Of a DNA stretch of 64,000 bases, positions 10,972 to 23,800 are shown in pieces. The notes under the pieces were generated by a model. The model saw nothing but the letters and a program-made list of their open reading frames with translations. It was not told the origin of the DNA and did not search any database. The DNA comes from Magnaporthiopsis rhizophila (taxonomy: Eukaryota; Ascomycota; Sordariomycetes; Magnaporthales; Magnaporthaceae). The first letter of the stretch is position 1. Every line of letters begins with the position of its first letter. The position numbers and the translations under genes were made by a program. The stretch spans positions 1 through 64,000 of the forward strand of contig PYSS01000107.1 in NCBI GenBank assembly GCA_003049465.1, in the 5' to 3' direction.

Positions 10972-11720
10972 TAGTGCCGGCCTGAGAGGCCACATGTCGT
11001 CGTGGGCGTTCATGGGAGTTGACGGCGTTGGGGCTTTTGGTCAGGCGACTTCCTATGAGCCGGGCTGTGTAGGTAGTTTGCATCCTATTTGGTGGCTATT
11101 TGCACCCACACAGGAGCGTACCCGCGCCACTATCGATATTCATCGTCAAATCTCGAGCGCAGAACAAAATTTACCATGTTCACCGAGTCCTGCTTTCACA
11201 TAGCTCAAAAACAAACACGCCAAGGGATGTCGAAAAAACCATCGAAACCGGGAGCCTCGACCACATCCAAAAAAAAGGGGGCCGCCACCAAGTTACAATT
11301 TGCAGCGTTTCCAAGCCACATATTTTGCTAGTGTAGTCCCTAGCATGACACTATTGTCTGTCCAGGCGGCTGCCACCCTGCTCAGCCGCACCACCTGCAG
11401 CCGCACGACTTGAGAGCGGGAGGGAGCCCAGTAGAATGTGGTGCCGCCCAATCAAGCCACTCCACGCCAATGCGGGCTGTGTTCTCGTTCCGGTGGCAGC
11501 TTGCGTGTTTGCGTCTTCTTGACCTGAACATCAACCTGTCTTCGACTTGTCGCTCGTTTTACTCGTGGTTTTCATGCCCAGAAACTTCGCCCACGAAACT
11601 GGCCATCACAAAACAATTAATTAAATCCCACCAGAACGCGAAAGCGACGGGTCCGTGGGGCCACACCTGCCCCGACTGTGAACCTGGGACCGCTGGAACC
11701 CACCAACAGCCCGCACTAGG
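10972..11720. other. Intergenic, no gene seen
   Basis: Covers the 3' flank of the flavocytochrome and the 5' flank of the surface protein. Short ORFs at 11089-11340 lack domains and are probably untranslated sequence. Confidence 0.6.
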
Positions 11721-12703
11721 ATGCCCGTGGGGTCAGCAATGCAACGGCGCAGCGGCCGAAATCGCTTCGACATCCCACCACGCAAACTTCTGCCGTCCCT
11801 ACCAGCACGACTACCCGGCCTCATCCTCCTCGTCCTCGTCCTCCTGTCTGCGCCCACCGCCCTCGCCGACGAGTTCAAGAATGACTTCTCGCTCTACCCC
11901 AAGGCCGCCCAGGCGTGCCTCGACGCAGCCGCCGCGGGCAGCGGCTGCACGGCCACGACGAACCAGGAGATGAACAGCTGCCTCTGCGGCGGCACCGCCT
12001 TCGCCCTGTCCGCGGCCTCGTGCGTCGGCCGCCAGTCGCCGGGCGACCTGCAGGCCGTCTACACCATCATGTCCACGTCGTGCTCCGACTCCAAGGTCAA
12101 CATGGCCGTGCCCAAGGACCAGTTCCTCGCCACCGCCTCCGCCGCCGCGACCGCCATTCCTACCGCGACGACCACGCTCCCGCCCGTCACCTTCACGACG
12201 ACCTTCACCACCCGGATAAACAACACGCCGACCACGATAACGACTGTCATAACGACGGTTGGCGCTGCTGCCGCTCAGACGGCCAGCCCAGCATCGCCGA
12301 CGCCAACACCGGCGGCCACTGGTGACAGCGGAATATCCAGCACGGCCAAGATAGGAATAATAGCAGGTGCGGCTGTGGCAGGGGCCGCCATCCTTGCCAT
12401 CTTGATCATCTTCATCCTACGGCATCGACGCAAGCGGGCCGCCGCCGACGAGGCGCACCCAATGCTCCCTGTCGGCCCCATAGATGGTGCAGGCGGCGGC
12501 GGCGTCGGCGGCGGCGGCGTCTTCAAGGATCAGCTCTCGTCTCCGCACACCGCGACGCCCTCGACCGCGCACGGCTGGAAGACGGACGAGGCCAAGTGGG
12601 GTCAGCAGCAGCATCAGATCACGCCCTCTCCGTCGCCGCTGTCCTTCCACAGCCACCAGCAGCAAGCTGGATGGGGATACGACCCGACGACTGGAGCATA
12701 CGG

Positions 12704-12746
<43 letters not shown>

Positions 12747-13001
12747 GCGCCGCCATATTCGCCGCAGGTGTTTGAAGCGCCCGGCCCGGAGCCGCAGAAG
12801 CCAGTCGAGATGCCGGCGACGCCCGCCCCGGTGCCGGACTGGGTGAGGCAGCATCAGCAGCCGCAACACTTTATGCACACTCCGCACCAGCCTCACGTAA
12901 CCGGCCTGCCGCTGTTCCCCGACAATGGCCAGCAGCGGCTGCAGACACAGAATCGTCCACCAGGCACTCCTAGTGTGCATTACATCCCACACGGAAGTTG
13001 A
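11721..13001 (+). CDS. Single-pass cell-surface protein with Cys-rich ectodomain and polyQ tail
   Basis: A 426-aa intronless ORF from ATG 11721. A hydrophobic stretch at residues ~31-49 (LPGLILLVLVLLSAPTALAD) acts as signal peptide or anchor. The ectodomain has six cysteines within ~60 residues (ACL..GCT..SCLC..SCV..SCS), a CFEM-like or similar disulfide module that I cannot assign firmly. A Thr/Ser/Pro-rich segment follows (mucin-like, probably O-glycosylated). A strong membrane helix (IIAGAAVAGAAILAILIIFI) ends at RHRRKR, giving a cytoplasmic tail. The tail has a Gly/Val run, a run of about 15 glutamines (nt 12706-12747) and Pro/Gln/His-rich sequence. This layout resembles fungal wall-stress sensors and other SKG6-like surface proteins, but no kinase or WSC domain is visible. 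An alternative start is the second ATG (residue 7). Confidence 0.8.
12706..12747 (+). repeat. CAG trinucleotide tract (polyQ)
   Basis: An almost pure CAG run encoding about 15 Gln inside the cytoplasmic tail of the surface protein. It is likely length-polymorphic. Confidence 0.9.
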
Positions 13002-14059
13002 AGAACGCCCTCCCTACCTTACTCTCTACCAGTATTCTGTTTGGCGTTGTGGAAAGAAAGCAGTAGCACCCGATATCAGACGTAATCTTCCGAGAGCGCA
13101 TACAACCATTTTAATCACGAAATTGATTCTTGGCTTAGGTTCTTTTTCACATGGACATTTGCGTTTTTTCCTTATCGCTTCCGCCAAAGGAAGTTGACGC
13201 CCGCAGACAAATAGGCCTCGATAGCGACAATTGACTTTTTTTCTTCGAGACCCAAGCCTATCAGCGTGGCGGCAAAGGTTCAATGTCTCACAACGACGAA
13301 TTGCACGCAATCTTCCCCGTCGCCCATGCAGCCACCTGCGGCTTCTTGCGCCTGGAACCCGGGTTCTTGGCAGGTCATTAACGCCTGCTCCGTAGGGCAA
13401 ATCGTCCCTTCTGCAAAAGTCTCGTCTCGTTCTCCTCCGTTGCTGACTGACTTGGCATCCATTCGCTCGAGCCCCGCGGACGTCATCCAGCCAGCCCACC
13501 AACTGGGAAAGGGGTATCCCGTCTCGGTTGACCACCCGAACCCCTGCAAGAACGCTACCAACCCACCACCTGCAGCTTATCCCGCCCACAAAAGGCATCC
13601 CTTCCTGGACTCTCTCCTCGACTCCTGCAGCTAGAAATGCAGCTGCCTAGGTAGGTAAGTACATCGACCCAACTACTGGCAGACATCCAGTCGGACGAGA
13701 CCGCGGTTCAACCGCCGCTCCGTCTGGTCCCATGCAGGCTGACAGAGCCGTCGGCCACTTGTTGTCGCATCAACATCCCTCCCACCATCTCACCGATTCG
13801 TTCCTAATCCTAGCTCCTATAACCCCGGCCAGGGGCTGGGATCTGCCAGTCAACATCGCTCCAGTTTGATATTCTTGCTTTCTCGTTCTCTTTATTCTAT
13901 TTCTTCTCTTTTTTTTTTTTTTTTTCTTTTTCGTTCGTCGGCGGCGACTGCGATCATCGCAAGCTCCAACCTCGCCTTCAATCTTCCCCAGCTCCTGACC
14001 AAACTCACCAAATGGTCTTCTCTTTTTTTGGATAACCCGTTCATTTCGGCTCCTCTACA
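13002..14059. other. Intergenic / 5' flank of the ABC transporter
   Basis: Contains T-rich stretches, including ~19 T near 13908-13926, typical of fungal promoters or leaders. The short ORF at 13266-13634 has no recognisable domain. Confidence 0.55.
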
Positions 14060-17000
14060 ATGGGGGGCCTACATCTAGGCTGGCATGACCTGCTACCGTG
14101 TTATTCCTGTTGCCAAAGAATCTGGGTAGGTCGTCTCCTGGCGTGTTGCTTGTCGACGAGCTGTCCCGTTCACCGCCATGTTGCTCGTTTTTCTCCGAGA
14201 CCCCCCTGTCGGTTCGCTATACGAGCTGGGTTTTTTTCCCCACCCTTCGCCGAACCCCACGTCCTGGGGCCAATGCCAAGAAACAACAACCTACTAACGT
14301 TCTGCGTCGACAAAGATCCCAGAACAGGCGGCATTTGGCAAGCACTGCACGGGGCCCATAACGCACATTCCTGTCTACATCTCTTTGCTTGTATTACTCT
14401 GCAGATATGCACTTTTTCCGCTCTGGCGTCGGCGACCCTTGTGGTTACACTCGTTCGCTGCCGAGTCGGATGAAATTCCAACCGACACGGGCGACACAGC
14501 GTCGTACGCCCCCTTGGCCTCGGGCGGCGTGTCGACGAATCGAGATTCTGGTACCACCAACGGCCACAGCGTCAACCACGTGAACGGCGGTGCGGCGGAC
14601 CAAGACGACGACGACGACGACGACAGCAACGATGCCGCGCTTTGCCCGGCGCCGAAATCCAAATCATGGAACAGGCACACTCTGGCGCTCCTCTTGTTGT
14701 CCGTCGCGAGCGCCGGCTCGGGTGGGCTGGCGGCGTCACTTTATAGCAACAATGAGTGGGTATACTTGATGCCCACCGTCCCGTCCCTAGCCACGGCGGT
14801 CATTCTGGCGGTTGAACGACCGCAGACGGCGCCGGGGGGCGTCTTCTTGATCCAGGCCGGGCTGCTCCTCACTCAGCTCGCATTGCTCCTCGGCGTGCCT
14901 TCACTGACGGCCTCGTGGGACTCCCTCGTGCTATTCCTGACCATCATTGCTCTCCCGCTCCTCTCGGTCCTCATCATCCTGCTGATGCCGCTCCGTGACC
15001 CACGGATACCCGGCACTTCCGAAGTTGCTGTCGCGAGCCAAGAGCCCACGTCGGCGCTTCGCAGCCCCGAAGACAACTTTACCGCCTGGGACTGGATGAC
15101 CATCTCGTGGATGAGCAAACTCATTGCCATTGGCTACAGCCGCCAGGTCCAGCCCGAGGACGTCTGGTTGCTTCCCTATGAGTTTCAGCATCGGCGTCTT
15201 CACCTTCTCTTCCGCCAGATCCGGGGCTCGGTGATCGGGCGTATTCTAAGTGCCAACGCGCCAGATCTTATCATCATATCAATCCTAGGAATATTCGAGT
15301 CGGCCGCCTCTCTCGGCCAGGTGGTCCTTCTCAAGCAGCTCCTGGGTGCCCTCGATGCACCCGGCGGCGATGACGACGCTGGTGACGGAGGCGGCCTGGG
15401 AAACGTGCGTGTGGCCATGGCGTACGCCGCCGTCGCTCTTTTTGTCCGGCTCGCCGCGGCGCAGTCTGCCGTGTTCTCGCTCTGGTTCAGCAGGCGCTGT
15501 TACGAGCGCTCGCGGGGCGAGATGATCACCATGATCTATGAAAAGACCATCAGACGCAAGGCTTTTACGTTCCCGGGCGTGAATCAGAAGAAGGAAGATG
15601 ACGACGACTACGGCATGAACGGAGATCAGCAACACGCCGAGGGACAGGATGGGACCACCAACGGATCAGCAGCAGGTCCCAAGCTGTCACCCGACCAGGC
15701 TCAAAAGGACGCGCCGGCGTCGATGGGCAAGATCCTCAACCTCATGCGCAACGACGTGTACGAGGTCGCCCAGCGGTTCTGGGAGTTTCCATCGCTCTTC
15801 ACCAAGCCACTCAACTTTGTGCTGTCGCTGGCTCTCATCTGGAACCTGCTGGGCCCCTCGTCGCTGCTGGGCATCCTGGTGATAGTGCTCGCGCAGGGCG
15901 TCAATGCCGTGCTCATCCGTGGTCTGGTCAAGCTCGAGCGCACACGACGTGCCATCTCGGACGTGAAACTGCAAGTGACTTCACAATTTGTCGAGACGAT
16001 CCGACACCTGCGGTGGTACGACTGGCAGGACCGCTGGCTCAAGGAGATTCTGGAGACGCGCAACCTGGAGTTGCGATATCGCGTACTGTCTAACCTACTA
16101 CAAAAGGCGCTTAACGTGCTCAGCACTCTTGCGGCCCTCGCCCTGCCCTTGGCATCCTTTTACGCCTACACGGTCCTCAGCGGGAAGCCGCTGTCGGTCG
16201 ACATTGCCTTCCCCGCGCTTAACCTCTTCACGATGCTCAACGCCACGCTTACCGATCTCCCGTTCCTGGTCATGGTGCTGGTCAACGCCTCGGTCGCCAT
16301 GGGCCGCATCGAGAGCTTCATGGCCGAGCCGGACAAGGAGGACGCCGGCCGCAACGACAGGAGCCAGTACCACGACGCCAGCAGCGGCGGCGACAACACC
16401 CGGCCTCCCGGAGAGCTGAAGCTCGCCATCAGCGGCGCCTCCTTCTCGTGGCCCGGCGGTGACTCGGCGGACAGCAACAGCAGCAGCAACAGCAGCAGCA
16501 ACAGCAGCAGCAGGCGTCATGTGCTGCGCGACGTCAATATGGAATGCGGGCCCGGCCTCACGGTGGTCTGCGGCAAGGTCGGTTCCGGCAAGACGGCGCT
16601 GCTGCAGGCAATCCTGGGCGAGCTGGACCAGCATCAACCCGGCGGGGGCGGTGGGCGACGCGACATCCCGGACGAGATGGTGGGCTACTGCGCCCAGACG
16701 CCGTGGCTCCAGAGCATGAGCATCCGTGAGAACATCCTCTTCTCGGAGCCCTACGACGCGGATCGGTACCGGCGCACGCTCGAGGCCTGCGCGCTGCTGC
16801 CCGACCTTAAGGAATTTGAGGGCGGCGACCTGTCCATGGTGGGCGAGAACGGTGTGGGCCTGTCGGGCGGGCAAAAGGCGCGGGTGGCGCTGGCGCGGGC
16901 CGTCTACTCGCGCGCCCGCGTGCTGCTCCTCGACGACCCCATCGCGGCCCTGGACCACCACACGGCCGAGCACGTGGTGCGCAAGCTCTTTTCCCCGGGA

Positions 17001-19580
17001 GGCCTGTGCGAGGGCCGCCTGGTGGTGCTGGTGACGCACCGCGTCGACCTGATCCGGCCGTGGGCGCACCAGATCTACGAGGTGTTTGCGGACCGGCCGT
17101 CGTCGCTCGAGAAGCATCGGCCCGAGGAGCTGGACACGGACGCCGAGTTCCACCGCCGCGTGGCGGCCGAGGAGGCGGCCGAGGAAGCGGCGCTTCAGCA
17201 ACAGCAACAGCAACAGCAGGAGGCGGGCGAGCACGGCAACGCGGCCGACGCGATCCCGGACAAGTTTATCCAGGAGGAGCACCGGGCGCACGGCGGCGTC
17301 ATGGCTTCGGTCTACTGGCGCTACATCAAGGCCGGAAAAGTATGGCTGTGGCTGCTGCTGATGATATTTTTCGTCGCGCACCGCTTCTCCAACATTGTGT
17401 ACTTTTACTTTCTCAAGGTCTGGGGCGAGGCCTACAAGCAAGATGGTGGTTCCAGTTCAGTCGCCGCAGCCGCCGCCCACGCCATGCTCGTGCGTGCCCA
17501 CCGCCACGGCAGCACGCGCCCACAGGGCCAGACGGCCATGCTGCCAGCACATTCCCTGATGGACATTTCGCGGGCAGCAGGAGAAAACCATCATCAGACT
17601 GCTGCTGCTGGGAGCGGCGGCCGCAGCGGTTGGATCAACATCGACTTTGGCCTCCCGCCGCCGCAGGACGACGTGCAGCCGTGGCTGTTCTGGTTCCTGA
17701 TGCTGTCGATGGCGCAGGCGACGGCGGAGCTGCTGTCGGACCTGACGCTAGTGGCCATCGTGTACGCGGCCGGCAAGCGGCTGTTCGAGGACGTGATGCG
17801 GCGCGTGGCGGCGGCTACCTTCCGCTTCTACGACGTGACGCCCGTCGGCCGCCTCATGAACCGGCTGACGTCGGACATCAGCACTATCGACGGCTCGCTC
17901 GCCTCCCAGCTGCACCAGGTGGCCTTTCACACCATCGCCTGGGTCTCGGCCGTGGCCGTCATCGCGACCACGACGCCGTCCTTCCTGGCGCTGGCCATGG
18001 CCATGACGGCCGCCTTTGTCTACCTTTTCCAGCGCTTCCTGCCGCTGTCGCAGTCGCTGCGCCGCCTCGAGATGGTGTCGCTGTCCCCGCTCATGTCCAA
18101 CTTTGGAACCCTGCTCGAGGGCCTGACCACGGTGCGGGCGTTCCGGGCCCAGCGCCACTTTGAGCACCGCATCATTGTGACCACGGACGCGTTTCAGCAG
18201 ATGGACCATTTCTACTGGTCGCTCCAGAGCTGGCTGACGTACCGGTTTGATGCCCTCTCGGCTCTGTCGACTTTTGCGCTGACGGCCACGGCGCTGTCGT
18301 CGGGTTTGACGCCGGGAGCTGTGGCGTTTGTGCTCGCGGCCGCGGCGACGTTTGTGGATACCACGCATGTGCTGTGTCGCAAGTATGGCGAGCTGCAGAT
18401 GATGTTTGTCAGTGTTGAGCGTGTCGTTGAGCTGCTCGATCTCGAAACGGAGCCTGAGGTCGGCAGCCCCGGTGATGACGGTCGTCGTTGTCGTGGTCGT
18501 GCTGCTGGTGGTGACGTGTCGTCTTCGGTGTCTCTTCTTGCCGCCCCTTCCCCTGCTTCTGAAGAACAGTCCCCGCTCACCAGACCGCCGGCCTCATGGC
18601 CGACGACGCGCGACGACATCATTTTCGACCGCGTCACGCTCCGCTACGCGCCGGATCTGGAGCCGTCGCTGCGGGACGTGTCGTTCCGCATCCCTGCCGG
18701 CTCGACTGTGGCCGTGACGGGGCGGACGGGATCGGGAAAGAGCACGCTCGCGCTCGCACTACTAGGCACCATCCTTCCCGATAGGGACGTTGAGGAGGAC
18801 GCCGAGCCGCGGTATAGCGATATCGTCGCCGAAGCTGAAGAAGAAGCCGAAGATGGAACTGCTTCTCTCTCTAACGACGACCTTCTCGGGCCCGCGCTCG
18901 CGCAGGACGACGCGGCCGCCGCCAACGGGTCGCTGTCGTCAGCGTCCAGGAGGAGGACACGGCGAGCAATCACCAGCGGCAGCGGCAGCATCTGGATCGG
19001 CGATGTGGACATTGCGCGCGTGGACAAGCACGCGCTCCGACGGCGCGTCTCGTTCGTCGCGCAGGACCCCGTGCTCTTCCCCGGCACGCTGCGTGAGAAC
19101 CTGGACCCGCTCGGCGACTACACGGATGTCGAGTGCGAGCTGGTCCTTTCGCGGGTGCTCGGGTCTGCGGCAGCCGCTGCTGGTCATAACAGCCATAGCC
19201 ATAGCCATGGTGGTGGCGAGGAGGCGTCTGCAGCAGCAGCGACGACAACAGCAGGGCCGCAGCGTCCCCTCCGCCTCGCCACCCGCATCGACGGCGGCGG
19301 CAAGAACCTGTCGCAGGGCCAGCGCCAGCTGGTGGGCATCGCGCGCGCCGTACTGCGCCGCAGCCCGCTCGTCATCCTGGACGAGGCCACGGCGTCCATC
19401 GACGTCGACACGGCCCGTCGCCTGCAGGCCGTGCTGCGGGCCGAGCTAGAGGGGTCTACGGTGGTGACGATTGCGCACCGCGCCGAGGCGGTCAAGGACG
19501 CGGATTTTGCGCTCGAGCTGGATCGGGGTCGCGTTGTGCGTGCCGAGCGGATTGGGAGGGCTGCGACTACGGATTTTTGA
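14060..19580 (+). CDS. ABCC (MRP-type) full ABC transporter
   Basis: Two-fold ABC exporter of the MRP/YCF1 class; members move glutathione conjugates, bile-acid-like compounds or drugs. The frame is open from 14298 to 19580 but has no early ATG, so a small first exon is needed. My best model is ATG 14060 to 14125 (donor GTAGGT), then an acceptor at 14315 or 14327 after the branch point CTACTAACG, giving about 1,775 aa. NBD1: Walker A GKVGSGKT (16572-16595), signature LSGGQ (16860), Walker B LLLDD with Asp for the catalytic Glu, typical of ABCC NBD1. NBD2: GRTGSGKST (~18720), LSQGQ (19308), VILDEA with the Glu kept. Two membrane domains lie near 15240-16310 and 17320-18400, plus a short N-terminal membrane domain. 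Ser/Asn-rich, Gln-rich and acidic inserts are present. Substrate unknown. Confidence 0.9.
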
Positions 19581-20465
19581 GTGTGTGATGGGGAAGTCGA
19601 GGCAGACTTTTTTTTCTTGGACACGGCTTTTTTTGGTTTATTTTTCTGGAGAGTATTTCCTAGACACTCATATTCTGTGATGAGCAAAACCGGACTGCCG
19701 AGAGGTACCGTAGAGAGAAAGAGAGACCGAGACCTGCAGACTTGGCTATCACTTTCCCAGGTTCTCTGGATGGATTAGAGATGGGTCTCCTTTCTTTGTC
19801 GCGATAACACGTCACGATTGTATTTCCCGCCCAGATATCAGTTTCGGTATCAGCGTTATTAGACACTCCTCTTGCTCAAGCCCCAAACAAGGACAGCGAA
19901 TCGTCTTGATTGTCTCCGGTCGGCGGCTACATCGGTATTCGGGAAATTGATCACCTCAAAGCGCCTGTCACCAGTCCGCGCCAGCCCGGGAGGCGTGCTC
20001 TGCTAGGCCAGATGAGAACAAGCGTGACGGACTAGTGAACGAGGCTTGGGCGGATAGGTATGCTTTTCCCCGGATCAGCGCGCTTGAACAGATGAAGATG
20101 GCCGAAAGCGAGTGGCCTGATATTTTTTGTTTGTTTTGTTATTGTTTCTTACTGTGGTACATTTTCCCAGTTCCAAATCCAAGAATCCTTGTCCAATCTG
20201 GCCAGTCGGGATCCCCAAGTGTATCCCGCTGAGACCGTCCATCTAACTAAACCCAAGATCCAATACCCTCAACTCCACTCCCTATCCAAGCTTGTCCGGT
20301 CGAGGCAAAAGATGGAAAACAAAAGCATTAAAGGAAAAATATATTGCCGTCAATTGGCGCTCACTGCGCGAGATTGACTTGCCTCAATCCAAACGAAAGG
20401 AGGGTGAGCTGCGGTTGGGTATCAAAGCTAGGCTAGACAGAGCTGATAAAGCGCTACGAAATGTG

Positions 20466-20467
<2 letters not shown>

Positions 20468-20511
<44 letters not shown>
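20468..20511. repeat. Poly(A) tract, 44 nt
   Basis: Uninterrupted A run between converging genes. Confidence 0.95.
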
Positions 20512-20513
<2 letters not shown>

Positions 20514-20794
20514 CTGCCAAAGAAGAGCAAAACGAGATGTCAGCCAAGATCGGATCACAAATGAAACGAGTAGGAGTCTAGTCGGGAGATCGTCAGGGAC
20601 AAGGCATCCAAAGAAAAGAAAATCCAAATCCAAGACCGAACCCGTGTTTTGTTGTTCGCGTGTCAAGAATACCCAAGGAAAAATGGTTACAAAGAAGATG
20701 TGCTGTTTAGCAATAGAGATTAGGTAAGGATAGACGTGGGACGGTATATCCTGTCCAGTTGGTTAGTTAGATAGATGCAGAAGGGAATCGTTCG

Positions 20795-20827
<33 letters not shown>
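20795..20827. repeat. Poly(A) tract, 33 nt
   Basis: Uninterrupted A run (poly(T) on the minus strand) immediately 3' of the minus-strand gene's stop codon. Confidence 0.95.
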
Positions 20828-20828
<1 letters not shown>

Positions 20829-20834
20829 AGCCGT

Positions 20835-23800
20835 CTAGCGATCTACGGCACTCGCCCGAGCAGCGACCGACCGATGCCCGCCCAGCTCGGGGAACTGGTC
20901 CCAGGCGGTCTGGAAGTCGGCCGACGGCGCCGTCGTCACGGTGGACGACTGCGGCGGCGGCCCGTCCTCGGCGATGGCGGGTATGGTGCTGGACCGCGCG
21001 GCCCCGTTGACGGTCCACCTGCGCGGCGGGTAGCCGTGACCGCTGCCGCCCATGCTGTGACGGGCGGCCGGGTGGTGGTTCTGGCGACGCGGGGGTTGTT
21101 GGCGCGGCGGCGGCTGGATGGCGGCGCCGCAGCTGCCGCAACAGCTACCACAGCCGGCTCCAGCTGCTGGTGCTGCTGCTGGTGCTGCTGGAGGGGGAGG
21201 ATTCGGGTTGGGGTTGGAGCGCGTAATGGCCGCCGCCGCCTCGGCTGCGGCGGCGGCAACGGCGGCGCTGATGTCAAAGTCGAGTCGTAATGGTGATGGG
21301 ACTGGTGGTGGTGATACCGGTCCTGCCCCCGGCGAGTGCATGCTCACCAGCCGCAGGGGTCGGAGTGGCTGGCCCCTTTGCTGCGGCTGCAGCCGGAGCT
21401 GGAGCGAAGAGGAGCGGTTTGGAAGGGCCGTCGGGAAGCGCATGCCTGGCTTTGCGGGGCCCGCGAGTATGCGCTGCATCTGCGCTCGCCGATCCTCTGC
21501 CGTCTCGGCTGCCGAGCCGGGCGGCCCGGCCCAGGTGCGGCGGGCGTGGCTGCGCTCCGGCAGATTAGGGGCTGTCGAGGCGACGTAGGGGAGCATGCGG
21601 CCCGGAGCGCGAGGTGGGATGGGTGCAGGAGTGGGAGCACGCGGGGGTGATGCGGGCGTCACCACGGGTGAGGTAGCTGCTGCGGCACTGGCGGCATCGG
21701 CATCGGCAGGAGGAGGAGTGGGAGGCACTGGCTGCTCCGGAACCGTGACGGGTACGGCAGCAGCAATTTTGTCCCATGGATTCAGGCCGCCGTGCGCTGT
21801 GGCCTTGGGCGAGCTGGGGACGGAGGATGAAAGAGACGTCGCGGCCGTGGTTGCGTTGCTCGTCTTGGTCGCTGTCGAGCTGTTGCTCGAGTTGGATGCC
21901 GTGGACGCCGACCTGTTAGCCACCGCTTCGGGCGCAACCTTGACAGGGACTTCTTCGTCTTCTTCCTTCTCGGCAGTGTCCTTCCGAACTCCGCTGGTGG
22001 GCTTGTCATCATGACTGGGGGTAGTAGTAGTGGTGGTAGTAGTAGGAGGATTATTATCAGTACTGCCAGCAGGCTTTGCCGTCCAGCTGATATTCCCGAC
22101 ATGTTTCGGCGCCGCCGAGTCGCCAACGTTGATCACGTTTAGCGTCCCGTTGCCGTATCCCTGCACAAATATCTCCTGGTACGACAGCCGGCGCGGCTTG
22201 CGCCACATGGACTTGGGCGGCAGCTCAAACGTCTCGGGCACCAGAGGCGGGGAAGCCAGCGGCCGGTCGACGAAGGATGATGCCGACGACGCGACGCCTC
22301 CCCTCAGCTTGTTAAGCGTCTTGCGAAACGGGCCGCTCGCCGAACTACTCCTAGTCAGGCTCGTAGTGTCGGGGGCACCACCGCTCGAAGTAGTGGGCCG
22401 CGATGGCGACGACAGGCTGCTGCGTCGTGGTGGGACCTTGAACTTGGCGTTGTTGGTTGCGGTCGAGGGACGAACTGCCCCATATGCACTGCCGTCGCTC
22501 GCGGACCGGCTCAGGGCTGTAGGACGAGTCTCGTCACGGTGGGTGAGAGCGTAATAGTCGACGTCCGGGCGGATGTCGAGCATGATGGCGGGCGGCGCGA
22601 GGCTTGGCGCCGACCCTATGGCATCGCTGGCCACATGCAGGGGATCGCCCTCGACCGACTCGTACGAGATGGCCTGCTCCTCCCACGGCGGCAGCTCGGA
22701 CGCCTCGGCGCAGAGACTGTAGGGCGGCAGTTCCTGGTCCGACGTACACCGCACCTCGGCCGGGATGGCGGTGCAGGCCCGGAGGGTCTGGTGCATGCAG
22801 TAGACGAGGATCCAGCGGACCTTGCGGGCGTCGACGAGAGAGATCTTGGCCTCGGCGCGGTCAAACTTGTTGCTGGTGGTGGCCGACAGGACCGAGACCT
22901 CCTCGAAGCGGCGGTATGCGCACACGAACCTGTTTTCCAGCAGGTGGACGTCGGTCGAGTTCGTTGCCGTCATCAGCGCCGCGTGAGACACAAGTTTTCC
23001 ATCCGGGCCGCTGCCGCCGCTGCTGCTGCTGCTGCTCTGATGTCGTGATGTAGTGCCCACGGCCGCAGCCACGGCCGATGAGAACCATGACCTGCGCTTG
23101 GAAGATGCCATTGACGGAGCTGGGGACACCGTGGGGCTTCCGCCATCGGAGCCAGACCCTGGTGAGGCCGACGAGCCTGGCTTGCCGCCGAGCTTTGGAA
23201 GCAGAGGCAGCGGGTGGGGGAGCGAGTCGTAGCCGTGTTGTTGGTCGAAGGCATCGACGCTCTGCAGGACGCAGATGCCGCCCTGGGCGAGGGCAGGGCT
23301 CGAGTCGGTCGTGGTGAAGCTCCGGTCGACGAGATAGTCGTACAGGGCCTCGAAGTCCTGGCCCATGGAGCGGTAGACGTGGGCAGGGAACACGTTAGTG
23401 TTGGGCTCGAGCGGCAGGGGCGGGTAGTAGCCGAATTTGCTGGCGTAGAAAGAGTGTACAAAGGCGCGGAACCGGTCGAGATGCGCTCTGACGCCCAACG
23501 TGAGGCCGAGCTTGGACTCTGCGAGGTCGTCCTCGAGGAAGGTTCGGATCATGGAGCCGGCCTCGTCGAGGCGCTTGTCCATGTCGCCGCGAGACTTGCG
23601 GATCATTCGTCTGGACCTCGAGCTGATATTCTGAGCAGGACAAGACAAGACAGGGGTCAGCGAGAAGTAGAGAGAAAGTTCCAGGGACCGCGGTGTCAAG
23701 CCTTACATGATACTCGGGGCACCGGTAAAGAATCTCGCTCATGCCGACGCAGTGCACAAAGGAGTCAATGTACAGGTCCCTCATCCGGAAGTTCTCGGCC

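Larger units (their letters stand above)
19581..20834. other. Tail-to-tail intergenic region with poly(A) tracts
   Basis: Lies between the ABC transporter (+) and the gene ending at 20835 (-). Holds a 44-nt poly(A) (20468-20511) and a 33-nt poly(A) (20795-20827) that ends only 7 bp from the stop codon of the minus-strand gene. No supported gene. Confidence 0.75.

Noticed and set aside
5688..19580. A secondary-metabolite or effector cluster formed by the transporter, oxidoreductase, surface protein and ABC pump
   Set aside because: No synthase, tailoring enzymes or pathway regulator accompany them; large intergenic gaps and mixed orientation suggest ordinary neighbours.
20468..20827. Retrotransposon or processed pseudogene tails (poly(A))
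   Set aside because: No upstream reverse-transcribed coding sequence or target-site duplication is visible next to the tracts.
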